Shown: positions 23,917 to 31,343, counted from the first letter of the stretch. The stretch is DNA of 31,417 bases from Corynebacterium kroppenstedtii (GCF_003243515.1 NZ_QFRA01000022.1:1-31417), one strand, 5' to 3'. Notes: generated by a model from the sequence alone, not told the origin. Numbers and translations: made by a program.

Positions 23917-24810
23917 ATGGCTCGTATGGCTAACAACACGTCGAAAGCAGAGCCGACACAGCAGAACGATGCGGGCCTGACGGCCACGCTGAGCGACGGG
24001 ACCGTGATCCCACGCTTGGGATTTGGAACATGGGAATTGTCTCAGGAGGAGGCGTATTCCTCGGTTCGCACTGCAATTGCGGCTGGATTCCGGCGCATCG
24101 ATACCGCAATGATTTACAAGAATGAGGAATCAACGGGCAAAGCTATTCGCGATGCTATCGAGAATGGTGATGTCACCCGCGAGGAACTCACGGTATCAAC
24201 CAAATTGTGGAATTCCGACCAGGGATATGAATCCACTTTTGAAGCATTCAACACCAGCATGGAAAAGTTGGGGCTCGATTACGTCGACATCTATTTCATC
24301 CACTGGCCGTACCCTGAAAAGAATCAATATAAGGAATCCTTCAGGGCGATGATTGAGCTACAAAATCAGGGCCGTATTCGCTCCTTGGCTGTGTGCAATT
24401 TTTATCCAGAAGCAATGGAAGAACTTGTTGCGGAAAATAACAAGACGCTGACTATTAACCAGATCGAACTCCACCCCGGGTTCTCGCAGGCAGCGATGCG
24501 TTCCTTTGATGACCAGCACTCCATTCTGACGGAATCGTGGTCTCCGTTAGCCCAGGGCAAGTACTTTGATGAGCCAGTTATTAAAGATTTGGCTGCTAAG
24601 TATGGAAAGACACCAGCACAAATTGTTCTTCGCTGGCATCTTGATATGGGACTCTCTGTCTTGACCCGCTCCAAGTCCAAAGAACGTGTGGAATCCAACT
24701 TCGATATTCTCGACTTTTCCTTGACGACGGATGAAGTTGAGCAGATCACTGCGTTGGACCGTGAAGACGGGCGCATTGGTGCTGATCCCAGCACTGCTAA
24801 CTTTGAGTGA
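23917..24810 (+). CDS. Aldo/keto reductase
   Basis: This is an NADPH-dependent (beta/alpha)8-barrel oxidoreductase of 297 aa, similar to 2,5-diketo-D-gluconate reductase/AKR5-type enzymes. The catalytic tetrad is complete: D62 (RRIDTAMIY), Y67, K96 (VSTKLW) and H129 (IYFIHWPYP). Further motifs are SLAVCNFYPEAMEEL, NQIELHPGFSQ, ESWSPLAQG and the cofactor-binding SVLTRSKSKERVESNFDIL, where the usual S/T-I-P-K-S pattern reads LTRSKS. The substrate is probably a small carbonyl or aldehyde. The first ~20 residues are a polar extension. The codon use and base composition (more A/T, e.g. AATGAGGAATCAAC) look slightly different from neighbours. Confidence 0.9.
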   Translation: MARMANNTSKAEPTQQNDAGLTATLSDGTVIPRLGFGTWELSQEEAYSSVRTAIAAGFRRIDTAMIYKNEESTGKAIRDAIENGDVTREELTVSTKLWNSDQGYESTFEAFNTSMEKLGLDYVDIYFIHWPYPEKNQYKESFRAMIELQNQGRIRSLAVCNFYPEAMEELVAENNKTLTINQIELHPGFSQAAMRSFDDQHSILTESWSPLAQGKYFDEPVIKDLAAKYGKTPAQIVLRWHLDMGLSVLTRSKSKERVESNFDILDFSLTTDEVEQITALDREDGRIGADPSTANFE

Positions 24811-24849
24811 CCCTCGCGCAGCCCGTGTGACATGCGGGCGTCGTGAGGG
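24811..24849 (+). terminator. Hairpin terminator after the aldo/keto reductase gene
   Basis: The outer stem CCCTCGCG (24811-24818) / CGTGAGGG (24842-24849) and inner stem GCCCG (24821-24825) / CGGGC (24835-24839) begin right after the stop codon. No T-run is present. Confidence 0.55.
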
Positions 24850-24888
24850 CACGTTGGCGAAAACGCCGCGGGGGCCTCGCGTGGTGCA

Positions 24889-24894
24889 TAGCCT
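24889..24894 (+). promoter_or_regulatory. -10 box (TAGCCT), leaderless promoter of the echA6-like gene
   Basis: TAGCCT, six bases (GTATTT), then ATG 24901. No ribosome site. Confidence 0.4.
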
Positions 24895-24900
24895 GTATTT

Positions 24901-25761
24901 ATGACGAATGAGAATAATGTCACATCTGCGTCCACCGACGGTGAGGTCACTTTAGACATCCTGCCCGTCGATAAGGATGCTCCAACCGACGACACGACGC
25001 AGCCACAGGTAGCAGTCATCACAATCCGTCGCGATCACAAGAGAAACGCGCTGAACGCCGACGCCTGCAGCCAGATCGCGGCCTATGTTCACGAGGCGGA
25101 AAATACGGAGTCCGTTCGCGCCATCCTTCTCCGCGGGGAGGGGAAAGCTTTTTGCGCCGGAGCAGACCTCACCGGCGGGGTGTACACATCAGCTTTCCAT
25201 CACAATCTTGATGCAATGCTGACCTCTATTACTCATTCGCCTTTCCCCGTCATTGCCGACGTCCACGGTCCCGCGGTCGGCGCGGGCACCCAGTTGGCCA
25301 TGGCGTGCGACCTCCGCGTCGTGGGCGAGAGTGGTTGGTTCAGCGTTCCTGTCGTCCGCCTAGGCATCGCCGTCGATCCGTGGACGATCCATCGTGCCGT
25401 CGAACTGCTCGGCGGTGCCCGGGCGCGGTCATTCCTCTACACTGCCGAACGGCTCGGGCCCGACGCTGCGGTAGCAGCAGGGTTGGCGTCGTCACGAGGA
25501 AACCACGACGACGCCTGGCAGGTCGCCGTCGACCAAGCCACGAATGCCCCGCTGACCTTTAGGTATCTCAAGACCGTCTTTAATCAGATGGTTCCGACGG
25601 GGGCGTTCGAGGGCAGCCCCACCGAAGGGACTGGGCATGACGGCGCTGACCTCACCGCTGTTCATGAACGCTTGCGCACAGAGTGCTGGAATTCCGACGA
25701 CGCCGCCGAGGCAAGGGCTGCGCGGTCCGAAAAACGTTCCCCGGTGTTCAAGGGCAAATAG
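24901..25761 (+). CDS. Enoyl-CoA hydratase/isomerase-family protein, EchA6-like
   Basis: This is a crotonase-fold protein of 286 aa. Seen: RRDHKRNALNADA, the oxyanion motif GEGKAFCAGADLTGG and HGPAVGAGTQLAMACDLRVV (second oxyanion glycine). The catalytic acid positions of true hydratases are replaced: HGPAVGAGTQL lacks the first Glu, and FSVPVVRLGIAVDPWTI has Val where 'PE' normally stands. The same substitutions and the KYGLALDNWSI-like segment occur in M. tuberculosis EchA6 (Rv0905), a non-catalytic acyl-CoA carrier, whose gene also stands just before ctpE. I therefore expect acyl-CoA binding rather than hydration. The first ~40 residues are acidic and poorly conserved. The start is supported by the TAGCCT box. 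Confidence 0.85.
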   Translation: MTNENNVTSASTDGEVTLDILPVDKDAPTDDTTQPQVAVITIRRDHKRNALNADACSQIAAYVHEAENTESVRAILLRGEGKAFCAGADLTGGVYTSAFHHNLDAMLTSITHSPFPVIADVHGPAVGAGTQLAMACDLRVVGESGWFSVPVVRLGIAVDPWTIHRAVELLGGARARSFLYTAERLGPDAAVAAGLASSRGNHDDAWQVAVDQATNAPLTFRYLKTVFNQMVPTGAFEGSPTEGTGHDGADLTAVHERLRTECWNSDDAAEARAARSEKRSPVFKGK

Positions 25762-25779
25762 GCTCCGGCACAGGCAGCC

Positions 25780-25842
25780 GAGCGTCGGGACTCGAGCGTC
25801 GTCAACCCGGCCCCGGGAGTGAGCGTCGGGAGTCGAACGTCG
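25780..25842 (+). repeat. Imperfect 22-bp direct repeat between the echA6-like and ctpE-like genes
   Basis: GAGCGTCGGGACTCGAGCGTCG at 25780-25801 recurs at 25821-25842 with two differences, giving a 41-bp period. It lies just upstream of the ctpE-like promoter. It could be an operator or a relic of local duplication. Confidence 0.4.
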
Positions 25843-25873
25843 ATAGCCGAGTCGTGTTAATTAAGGCGTTCTC

Positions 25874-25879
25874 TACAAT
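25874..25879 (+). promoter_or_regulatory. -10 box (TACAAT), leaderless promoter of the P-type ATPase gene
   Basis: TACAAT, six bases (GAGCAC), then ATG 25886. It is identical in sequence and spacing to the aminotransferase promoter at 1436-1441. No ribosome site. Confidence 0.6.
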
Positions 25880-25885
25880 GAGCAC

Positions 25886-28453
25886 ATGGCTCAACAACAG
25901 TCCGACGCTTCGTCGTCTCACGATCCTGCGGTGTCGTCCGATTCTTCTGCTGCTGATGATGACCGTACTTTCCACACGGATCCGTCGGTGGGGTTGACCT
26001 CGCAGGAGGTCGAGGAACGTCGTCGTGACGGTAAAGGCAACACGCTGCCTGAACGGTCCGGCCGCTCAACCTGGTCGATTATTAAGGCGAATGTTTTTAC
26101 CCGCATTAACGCAATGCTGGGTGTCCTCCTTGTCATCGTGCTGGCAACGGGATCGCTCATTAACGCGATGTTCGGGCTGTTGATCATCGCAAACTCGGGC
26201 ATCGGGATTATCCAGGAGCTTCGCGCCAAGCGGACGCTAGACAAACTCACCATCGTCGGCGAAGCGCGGCCAGCCGTCCGAAGAGACGGGGAGGACCAGG
26301 AGATTTCCCGCGACGAGGTTGTGCTCGATGACCTCATCATCCTGAAGTCGGGAGTCCAGGTCGTTGTCGACGGCGTCGTCGTCGAGTCTGTGCACGTCGA
26401 TATCGACGAATCGATGCTCACCGGGGAATCCGACCCCGTGGAGAAATCGCCGGGGGATGAAGTTCTTTCTGGATCATTTGTGCAGTCCGGCCATGGGCTC
26501 TACCAGGCGACGAAGGTCGGGGCGGATTCGTACGCTGGGAAATTGACGGCGGCGGCGAATAAATTCGAGCTCACCGATTCCGAGTTGATGACGGGCATCA
26601 ACAAGATCCTTCGCATTATTACGTGGTTGCTGATCCCGACCGGAATCTTGACGATCTGGACTCAGTTGTTCCGGTCCGGGGATTCACTCCGCGATGCAGT
26701 GTTGACCATGGTTGCCGCCCTCGTCCCGATGGTCCCCGAGGGGCTGGTCTTGATGACGTCGATTGCGTTCGCCGTCGGGGTTGTCCGCCTGGGCAAGTTT
26801 AAAGCGCTGGTCAATGAGCTGCCAGCGATTGAGGGCTTGGCTCGCGTCGACGTCGTCTGCACCGATAAAACCGGCACGCTGACGGAAAACAAAATGGTCC
26901 TCAACGACGTCGTAGAGGTGAAGTCGGATCGGAAATCCGGCTCTACCAGCGATTCGTCGGTCGACGAACCACTCTCAGAATCGGACGAGGGATGGGTTCG
27001 CGTCGACCAGGAAGTTTTGGACGCGTTGGCGTCGTTAATCGCAGCGGATGACGACAAGAACGACACCTCGGAAGCCATCGGCGAAGGAATCCGCGAACTT
27101 GATTCGGACACCGAAGTCATGGACCCCACGGATACCAAGGCGTTTTCGTCGGCACGAAAATGGTCGGGAGCCAGCTTTGGCGAGACCACGTGGGTGATGG
27201 GGGCCCCAGATGTTATTGCGCAACCGGGGTCGGATGCGGCTCAAGCGGCCGATAAGGTGGGACGACGTGGACTGCGCGTTTTGCTCTTGGACCAGACGTC
27301 GAAAAAGCTCGACGACATTACCGCGACGCCCAAAGACCCCGGCGATGACGACCTCACCCCGCGGGGGCTGATCGTCCTTGAGCAGAAAGTGCGCGACGAT
27401 GCGCCGGAGACGATCGAGTACTTTGACCGCGAGAAAATGCACGTCAAGGTCATTTCCGGCGACAACGCGGAGTCCGTGGGGGCTGTGGCGTCGTCGGTGG
27501 GAATTGATAGTTCGAAGACCATCGACGCCCGCGAACTCCCCGATTTCGAGTCCGACCAGGAGAAATTCGACGAGGTCGTGGAAGAGTCCACGGTGTTTGG
27601 CCGCGTGACTCCCGAGCAGAAACGCGCGATGGTTGGCGCGCTGCAGCGCAACAACCACACCATCGCGATGACGGGTGACGGGGTGAACGATGTGTTGGCC
27701 TTGAAGGACGCCAATATCGGTGTGGCGATGGGCGCAGGTTCTCCGGCGACGCGATCGGTTGCCCAGCTGGTGTTGCTCAACAATTCCTTTGCGACGCTGC
27801 CGCATGTTGTTGCCGAAGGCCGCAGGGTCATTGGCAACATCGAGCGCGTAGCCAACCTCTTCCTGACGAAGACCGTGTACTCGGTGTTACTGGCGCTGAT
27901 CGTCGGCATCTTCGGAATGAGCTACCCCTTCCAACCCATTCACGTGACCATGACCGGCTGGTTCACCATCGGAATTCCGGCGTTCATTTTGTCGCTGGCC
28001 CCGAACCACGAACGCGCAAAGTCCGGCTTCGTCAGTCGCGTCCTGTGGCTGGCGGTCCCGTCGGGAGTCCTTATCGGTGCCGTGACAGTCGGGTTCTGGT
28101 TGTGGGTCACACGAGGCGACAACTTTGACCGATCACAAGCCTCGACGGCGACGCTGACTGTAATGATCACGATGGCGCTGTGGGTGCTGATCGTGGTTGC
28201 TCGCCCCTACAAGCTGTGGAAGATCGTCCTGCTGGTGGTCTCGGCTCTGGCCTATGTCGTGATTTTCTCGGTCCCGTGGATTGCCCACATTTTGTTGCTG
28301 GATCCGACGAACCTTGGGCTGATGTCCCAGGCACTCATCGTCGGCGCGGTCGGATGCGTTGCCATCGAAATCGCATGGTGGATTAGCCACACGAAGCGAG
28401 GCGATGCACAGTTGTGGGATCACTCGGAGGCCGAGGGCGTGTTCAAATACTAA
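25886..28453 (+). CDS. ctpE: P-type cation-transporting ATPase, CtpE-like (calcium)
   Basis: This is an 855-aa membrane pump. The actuator domain has TGES at 179-182, the M4 motif PEGL at 284-287, the phosphorylation site D327 in DKTGTLT, and the hinge MTGDGVNDVLALKDANIGVAMGAGSPATRSVAQL; about ten helices in all. The M4 PEGL with this hinge matches mycobacterial CtpE (Rv0908), reported as a Ca2+ importer; the EchA6-like gene before it supports orthology. The N-terminal ~40 residues are a Ser/Asp-rich extension, and the nucleotide-binding domain is acidic. The preceding gene ends 125 nt upstream. No N-terminal heavy-metal-binding CXXC motif is seen, arguing against copper or zinc transport. 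Confidence 0.93.
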   Translation: MAQQQSDASSSHDPAVSSDSSAADDDRTFHTDPSVGLTSQEVEERRRDGKGNTLPERSGRSTWSIIKANVFTRINAMLGVLLVIVLATGSLINAMFGLLIIANSGIGIIQELRAKRTLDKLTIVGEARPAVRRDGEDQEISRDEVVLDDLIILKSGVQVVVDGVVVESVHVDIDESMLTGESDPVEKSPGDEVLSGSFVQSGHGLYQATKVGADSYAGKLTAAANKFELTDSELMTGINKILRIITWLLIPTGILTIWTQLFRSGDSLRDAVLTMVAALVPMVPEGLVLMTSIAFAVGVVRLGKFKALVNELPAIEGLARVDVVCTDKTGTLTENKMVLNDVVEVKSDRKSGSTSDSSVDEPLSESDEGWVRVDQEVLDALASLIAADDDKNDTSEAIGEGIRELDSDTEVMDPTDTKAFSSARKWSGASFGETTWVMGAPDVIAQPGSDAAQAADKVGRRGLRVLLLDQTSKKLDDITATPKDPGDDDLTPRGLIVLEQKVRDDAPETIEYFDREKMHVKVISGDNAESVGAVASSVGIDSSKTIDARELPDFESDQEKFDEVVEESTVFGRVTPEQKRAMVGALQRNNHTIAMTGDGVNDVLALKDANIGVAMGAGSPATRSVAQLVLLNNSFATLPHVVAEGRRVIGNIERVANLFLTKTVYSVLLALIVGIFGMSYPFQPIHVTMTGWFTIGIPAFILSLAPNHERAKSGFVSRVLWLAVPSGVLIGAVTVGFWLWVTRGDNFDRSQASTATLTVMITMALWVLIVVARPYKLWKIVLLVVSALAYVVIFSVPWIAHILLLDPTNLGLMSQALIVGAVGCVAIEIAWWISHTKRGDAQLWDHSEAEGVFKY

Positions 28454-28601
28454 GTGCGCGCAGATCGCTCCGTGCCCCCGTGGCCGTTCCCGTGTCCGTT
28501 GCCCGTCGTCGCTGTTCCCGCAGGCGGTCACGGTTAATTAGCTGTACATTGTGGTCAGGCTCATTCGATTCACGATTAACCAATCAGTAGGGTTGTCATC
28601 C

Positions 28602-29852
28602 ATGACTTCAGTCCCAGTAGCCGACACAATGGCGGTTTCTCAGACGGTGCTGGCGTCGGGCCAGGCAAATACCGACACCATGATTTCGCTCACCGCAATT
28701 CTGGCGGTGGCACTGTTGGCTCCCATCTTGTCCTTTATGACGGGCAAACGTATCCCGGCCGTGGTGTTCCTCATTGTTTTGGGCGTCATTATTGGTCCCA
28801 GCGTGTGGGGCGTCGCGGAGATCGATTCCGGTATTTCGATCTTGCGACAATTGGGCTTGGGAATGTTGTTCCTGCTGGCCGGATACGAGTTGGACACGGA
28901 TTCGCTGCGCAGCAAAGAGGGCGGTAATGCCGCGTTGACCTGGCTGATGTGCCTGGTGTTGGCATTCATTGGTGCCCTGGTTTTCCTAAAGGGGAACGGA
29001 GCACTGACTGCGGTCACGCTGGCCATCGCTGTGACATCTACCGCCTTGGGTACATTGCTGCCTATCTTGAAGCAGTCGGATTTACTGCGGACCAACGTCG
29101 GTAAATCCGTCATGCTCCACGGCGCTGTCGGCGAATTGATGCCCATCATGGCCATCGCTCTGTTGCTCTCTGCGAGGTCAATGGGCGTGACATTCCTGAT
29201 CCTGCTCGCTTTCTTTGCCATCGCAGCCATGGTGGCGGTGGTTCCGCGAACCGTCGCCACTCTCGTCCCGTGGGTGGGTCGTGCAATTATTGACGGTTCT
29301 TCGGCGACGAACCAGTCGATCGTCCGCATGGTGGTCCTGATGTTGGCGATACTGATGACAGTTGCGGCGGTGTTTGACCTCGACGTCGTTTTGGGAGCTT
29401 TTGCCGCCGGTATTGTTTTGCGAGGTCTGGTTCCAGAGCGTGCTCAGGGCCTCATTGAGGAGCGCCTGGATGTAATGGGCTATGGCTTTTTCATCCCTGT
29501 CTTTTTTGTTTGTTCAGGTCTCAATATTGACGTGAAAACCGTGGGGGCTAACATCGGGCAATTGTTCGCTGTTGTCGGCGTCATTTTGGTGGCTCGTGGT
29601 CTTCCGGTGTTCCTGCGGGAAATGTTCACGGCGACCGGTTCGAAGTTGACGACGACAAAGCAGAAGCTTCAGCTTGCCTGCTACGCCGCGACAGGGCTGC
29701 CGATCATTGTTGCGGTGACTGAAGTGGCGACGAATGCGCACTTGTTAGAGGAGTCAGCGGCTTCTCTTCTGGTCGCTGGTGGTGCGGTGACAGTTCTGCT
29801 CTTCCCGCTGATTGCTGCCGCGCTTCAGCCTAAAGACAAGCGGAGACTGTAA
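28602..29852 (+). CDS. Cation/proton antiporter, CPA2 (KefB/NhaS-like) family
   Basis: This is a polytopic membrane protein of 416 aa with about 12 helices. The CPA2 signatures are LAPILSFMTGKRIPAVVFLIVLGVIIGPSVWG, LGLGMLFLLAGYELD, SVMLHGAVGELMPI, LGAFAAGIVLRGL and GYGFFIPVFFVCSGLNID. There is no C-terminal RCK/TrkA-N domain, so it is the short form, probably exchanging Na+ or K+ for H+. Start ATG 28602 is chosen; a GTG at 28551 is in frame but lies at the end of a TACATT box (28545-28550), so it is unlikely to be translated. TAGGGT 8 nt before the ATG could be an alternative leaderless promoter. Confidence 0.88.
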   Translation: MTSVPVADTMAVSQTVLASGQANTDTMISLTAILAVALLAPILSFMTGKRIPAVVFLIVLGVIIGPSVWGVAEIDSGISILRQLGLGMLFLLAGYELDTDSLRSKEGGNAALTWLMCLVLAFIGALVFLKGNGALTAVTLAIAVTSTALGTLLPILKQSDLLRTNVGKSVMLHGAVGELMPIMAIALLLSARSMGVTFLILLAFFAIAAMVAVVPRTVATLVPWVGRAIIDGSSATNQSIVRMVVLMLAILMTVAAVFDLDVVLGAFAAGIVLRGLVPERAQGLIEERLDVMGYGFFIPVFFVCSGLNIDVKTVGANIGQLFAVVGVILVARGLPVFLREMFTATGSKLTTTKQKLQLACYAATGLPIIVAVTEVATNAHLLEESAASLLVAGGAVTVLLFPLIAAALQPKDKRRL

Positions 29853-29974
29853 CGCGGTTTTCTGGTCGTGGTGGTTGTCGGCTATCCTAGGTCTGCTTGT
29901 AGTTCCAGCTTCTGGTGGTGGAAGATCCGCATAGACGGACCTCTGCCAGTGGGAACGGCGACCGAAGTGTTTTT

Positions 29975-30047
29975 GCCCTAGTAGCTCAGTGGATAGAGCA
30001 CGGCTCTCCTAAAGCCGGTGTCGGAGGTTCGATTCCTCTCTGGGGCA
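29975..30047 (+). tRNA. tRNA-Arg (anticodon CCT)
   Basis: This is a complete 73-nt cloverleaf. Acceptor stem GCCCTAG pairs with CTGGGGC (discriminator A at 30047). The D arm is GCTC-AGTGGATA-GAGC, the anticodon stem CGGCT / AGCCG with loop CTCCTAA (anticodon 30008-30010, CCT, reading AGG), and the T arm GGAGG-TTCGATT-CCTCT. CCA is not encoded. Upstream (29853-29974) is untranslated leader/promoter DNA without a gene. Its 3' end directly borders plasmid-derived sequence, which is typical of an integration site. Confidence 0.96.
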
Positions 30048-30050
30048 CAA

Positions 30051-30455
30051 TTCCACATTTAACGTTCATGTTTATCCACGCAGTCAACCGTTCCCCACCG
30101 ACACCCCGGCGGTCAACATCAATAACGATCACGCTCGCGCGTTGCCTATGCGTTAGCACGGCGTACTGACACCGATGGAACGCGGCGGTGTCTACACGGT
30201 AGAGCTTCGGGGTTGTGGTGCCGTCTGCGTCTTTGTGCCAGGCCTTTTTAAATCGCGAGTGGGGCACGCTTGAAGAGTTTTACGCCCCATATGGGCAATA
30301 AGATGATTCCGGTCCTGCTCGGTGGCCCCGAAACTACCCAGCGCTGGAGGTGACGCCCCGAGTGTGCGGGTAATCAGATCCGCCGCGTCCCACTGGGCTT
30401 TGTGCGTAGTGACGCGCTCGTAGTCAAGGGATGACGTAGTGGTCGGCGAGCTCAT
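30051..30455 (-). pseudogene. rep: Truncated, frame-broken plasmid replication protein Rep (pCG1/pGA1/pNG2 family)
   Basis: This is the N-terminal third of a Rep protein. Frame 1 from ATG 30455 gives FGATEQDRNHLIAHMGRKTLQACPTRDL. A -1 shift at 30245-30252 continues KKAWHKDADGTTTPKLYRVDTAAFHRCQYAVLTHRQRASVIVIDVDRRGVGG. From memory this aligns well with pGA1-type Rep (DRRELLAHLGRESFQ..KTRDF..AWIKDPDTG..PKLYRV..ARCQYVALTHAQHAAVLVLDID). Recognisable homology ends near 30100, just before the tRNA-Arg; full Rep is about 450 aa, so roughly 300 residues are missing. The first ~25 residues differ from known Reps. It is translationally coupled to a leader peptide by an ATGA overlap. It is almost certainly non-functional as replicase. 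Confidence 0.8.
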
Positions 30456-30496
30456 TGCCTGTTGCGTCCCACGCCCTCATCGCCGGTGGTGGTCAC
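30452..30496 (-). CDS. Leader peptide of the rep module (14 aa, ATGA-coupled)
   Basis: The GTG at 30496 starts 14 codons (VTTTGDEGVGRNRQ) ending in TGA at 30454-30452. The rep ATG (30455-30453) overlaps that stop as ATGA. An AAGGAG ribosome site sits 8 nt before the GTG, while rep itself lacks one. This is the usual arrangement for coupling rep translation to a leader peptide. Confidence 0.55.
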   Translation of the reverse strand: MTTTGDEGVGRNRQ

Positions 30497-30505
30497 TGTG
30501 GAAGT

Positions 30506-30523
30506 CTCCTTGTGAGTCAGGAG
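30506..30523 (-). promoter_or_regulatory. Hairpin sequestering the leader-peptide ribosome site
   Basis: On the rep mRNA (minus strand) CTCCT (30523-30519) can pair with AGGAG (30510-30506), the core of the AAGGAG site, across an 8-nt loop. The stem would block leader, and therefore rep, translation unless opened. Confidence 0.45.
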
Positions 30524-30573
30524 GCTTTCCAGCCAAGATGCAACATTCCCACGGGATGCGGTACGCTATGCAC

Positions 30574-30637
30574 ATAGGCTAGAGAGCCTGGACTTGGACC
30601 CTGCTAGAGGTTGCCGCCTCGATGATGCGGGGTTTTC
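30574..30637 (+). ncRNA. Candidate countertranscribed (antisense) RNA of the rep module
   Basis: A plus-strand RNA complementary to the rep mRNA leader is suggested. A possible -10 (TACGCT, 30562-30567) is followed by hairpin AGGCT (30576-30580) / AGCCT (30585-30589). A second stem-loop follows: CCCTGC (30599-30604) with GCGGGG (30627-30632), inner GAGG (30607-30610) / CCTC (30617-30620) and loop TTGCCG. It ends in TTTT (30633-30636), a good intrinsic terminator. Plasmids of the pGA1 type are known to control Rep by such an antisense RNA. Transcription here is not shown. Two further hairpins lie to the right (TTTCCCT 30634-30640 / AGGGAAA 30648-30654; CCCCT 30663-30667 / AGGGG 30678-30682). 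Confidence 0.45.
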
Positions 30638-30724
30638 CCTATCTATAAGGGAAATGTGCGCGCCCCTGACTCGAACTAGGGGAGTGGGCCATTCGCGCGG
30701 CATGTACGAATTACACGCATGTGA

Positions 30725-31039
30725 TTAGAGATTAACACGGCTTCCGAGATTTTGGCGTATGTCTGCCGCGTAGATGTATGTAGATCTGACCGCAGTGTTC
30801 CAATAATCCAAGGTTGGAGAAGAGACGTCGGGATCCACCAATGCCCTCCTGCTTAGATCTGCGACATCCGCTGCCAAACCTAGGAAACCCCTCTGACCTC
30901 GGATAACGCCGACTAATAGAGAAACATTACCCCGTTGATCCACAAAGTGCAGCGGATGATCCAACCTTACGCTACGGTAGACATGACCAAGTTGGACAAA
31001 GAGATCGGAGCCATCAACAGACGCAGAACTCCATTCCAT
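30725..31039 (-). CDS. Hypothetical protein (104 aa) in AT-richer DNA
   Basis: I do not recognise this protein. It has no signal peptide or transmembrane helix and reads as a compact soluble alpha/beta protein: MEWSSASVDGSDLFVQLGHVYRSVRLDHPLHF, then a strand pair (NVSLLVGVIRG) and a polar C-terminus. A strong ribosome site (AAAGGAG, 8 nt before ATG 31039) makes expression likely. A TATAGT box (plus-strand ACTATA at 31105-31110) is a plausible -10. Codon use is less GC-biased than in the core genes. It lies beyond the rep remnant and is divergent from the ORF at 31344, so it probably arrived with the mobile element. An immunity- or antitoxin-like role is possible but unsupported. Confidence 0.6.
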   Translation of the reverse strand: MEWSSASVDGSDLFVQLGHVYRSVRLDHPLHFVDQRGNVSLLVGVIRGQRGFLGLAADVADLSRRALVDPDVSSPTLDYWNTAVRSTYIYAADIRQNLGSRVNL

Positions 31040-31104
31040 GAAGATAACTCCTTTTACGATCCCCTCACTCGGATGTAACTCATCTGCAGATCTGCGCTAA
31101 AATA

Positions 31105-31110
31105 ACTATA
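31105..31110 (-). promoter_or_regulatory. Possible extended -10 (TGTATAGT) of the 104-aa ORF
   Basis: On the minus strand TATAGT preceded by TG, about 66 nt before ATG 31039. The 304-nt interval 31040-31343 otherwise contains AT-rich DNA and a small hairpin CTACC (31308-31312) / GGTAG (31318-31322) close to the next ORF. Confidence 0.35.
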
Positions 31111-31343
31111 CACCGCAGTATTTTTAAGCGGCGTATTGTATGTTGTGTCAAAGTTCGAAATGTGTTGAAGTAAAAGGTTTTTCAAACCAAACCCCTCATT
31201 ACGAATTTAATTCACGCGAGCTGTAGGAAGCGTACTCCGGACCTATATTTCAGACAAGTTCTGCTAACTATACAGACAACTGGGCATTAACAAAGTTCTT
31301 CAACCTACTACCATTACGGTAGACACCAAATGAAAGGCGCATT

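Noticed and set aside
28551..28601. GTG start for the antiporter
   Set aside because: It directly follows a TACATT box, so the codon would lie upstream of the transcription start; the residues are not conserved-looking.
29986..30050. C-terminal part of the reading frame continuing Rep into the tRNA
   Set aside because: The translation GIEPPTPALGEP is the antisense of the tRNA gene and not protein-coding.
31085..31094. Perfect 10-bp palindrome GCAGATCTGC
   Set aside because: It is short, lies in the leader of the 104-aa ORF and can easily occur by chance; no partner site was seen.
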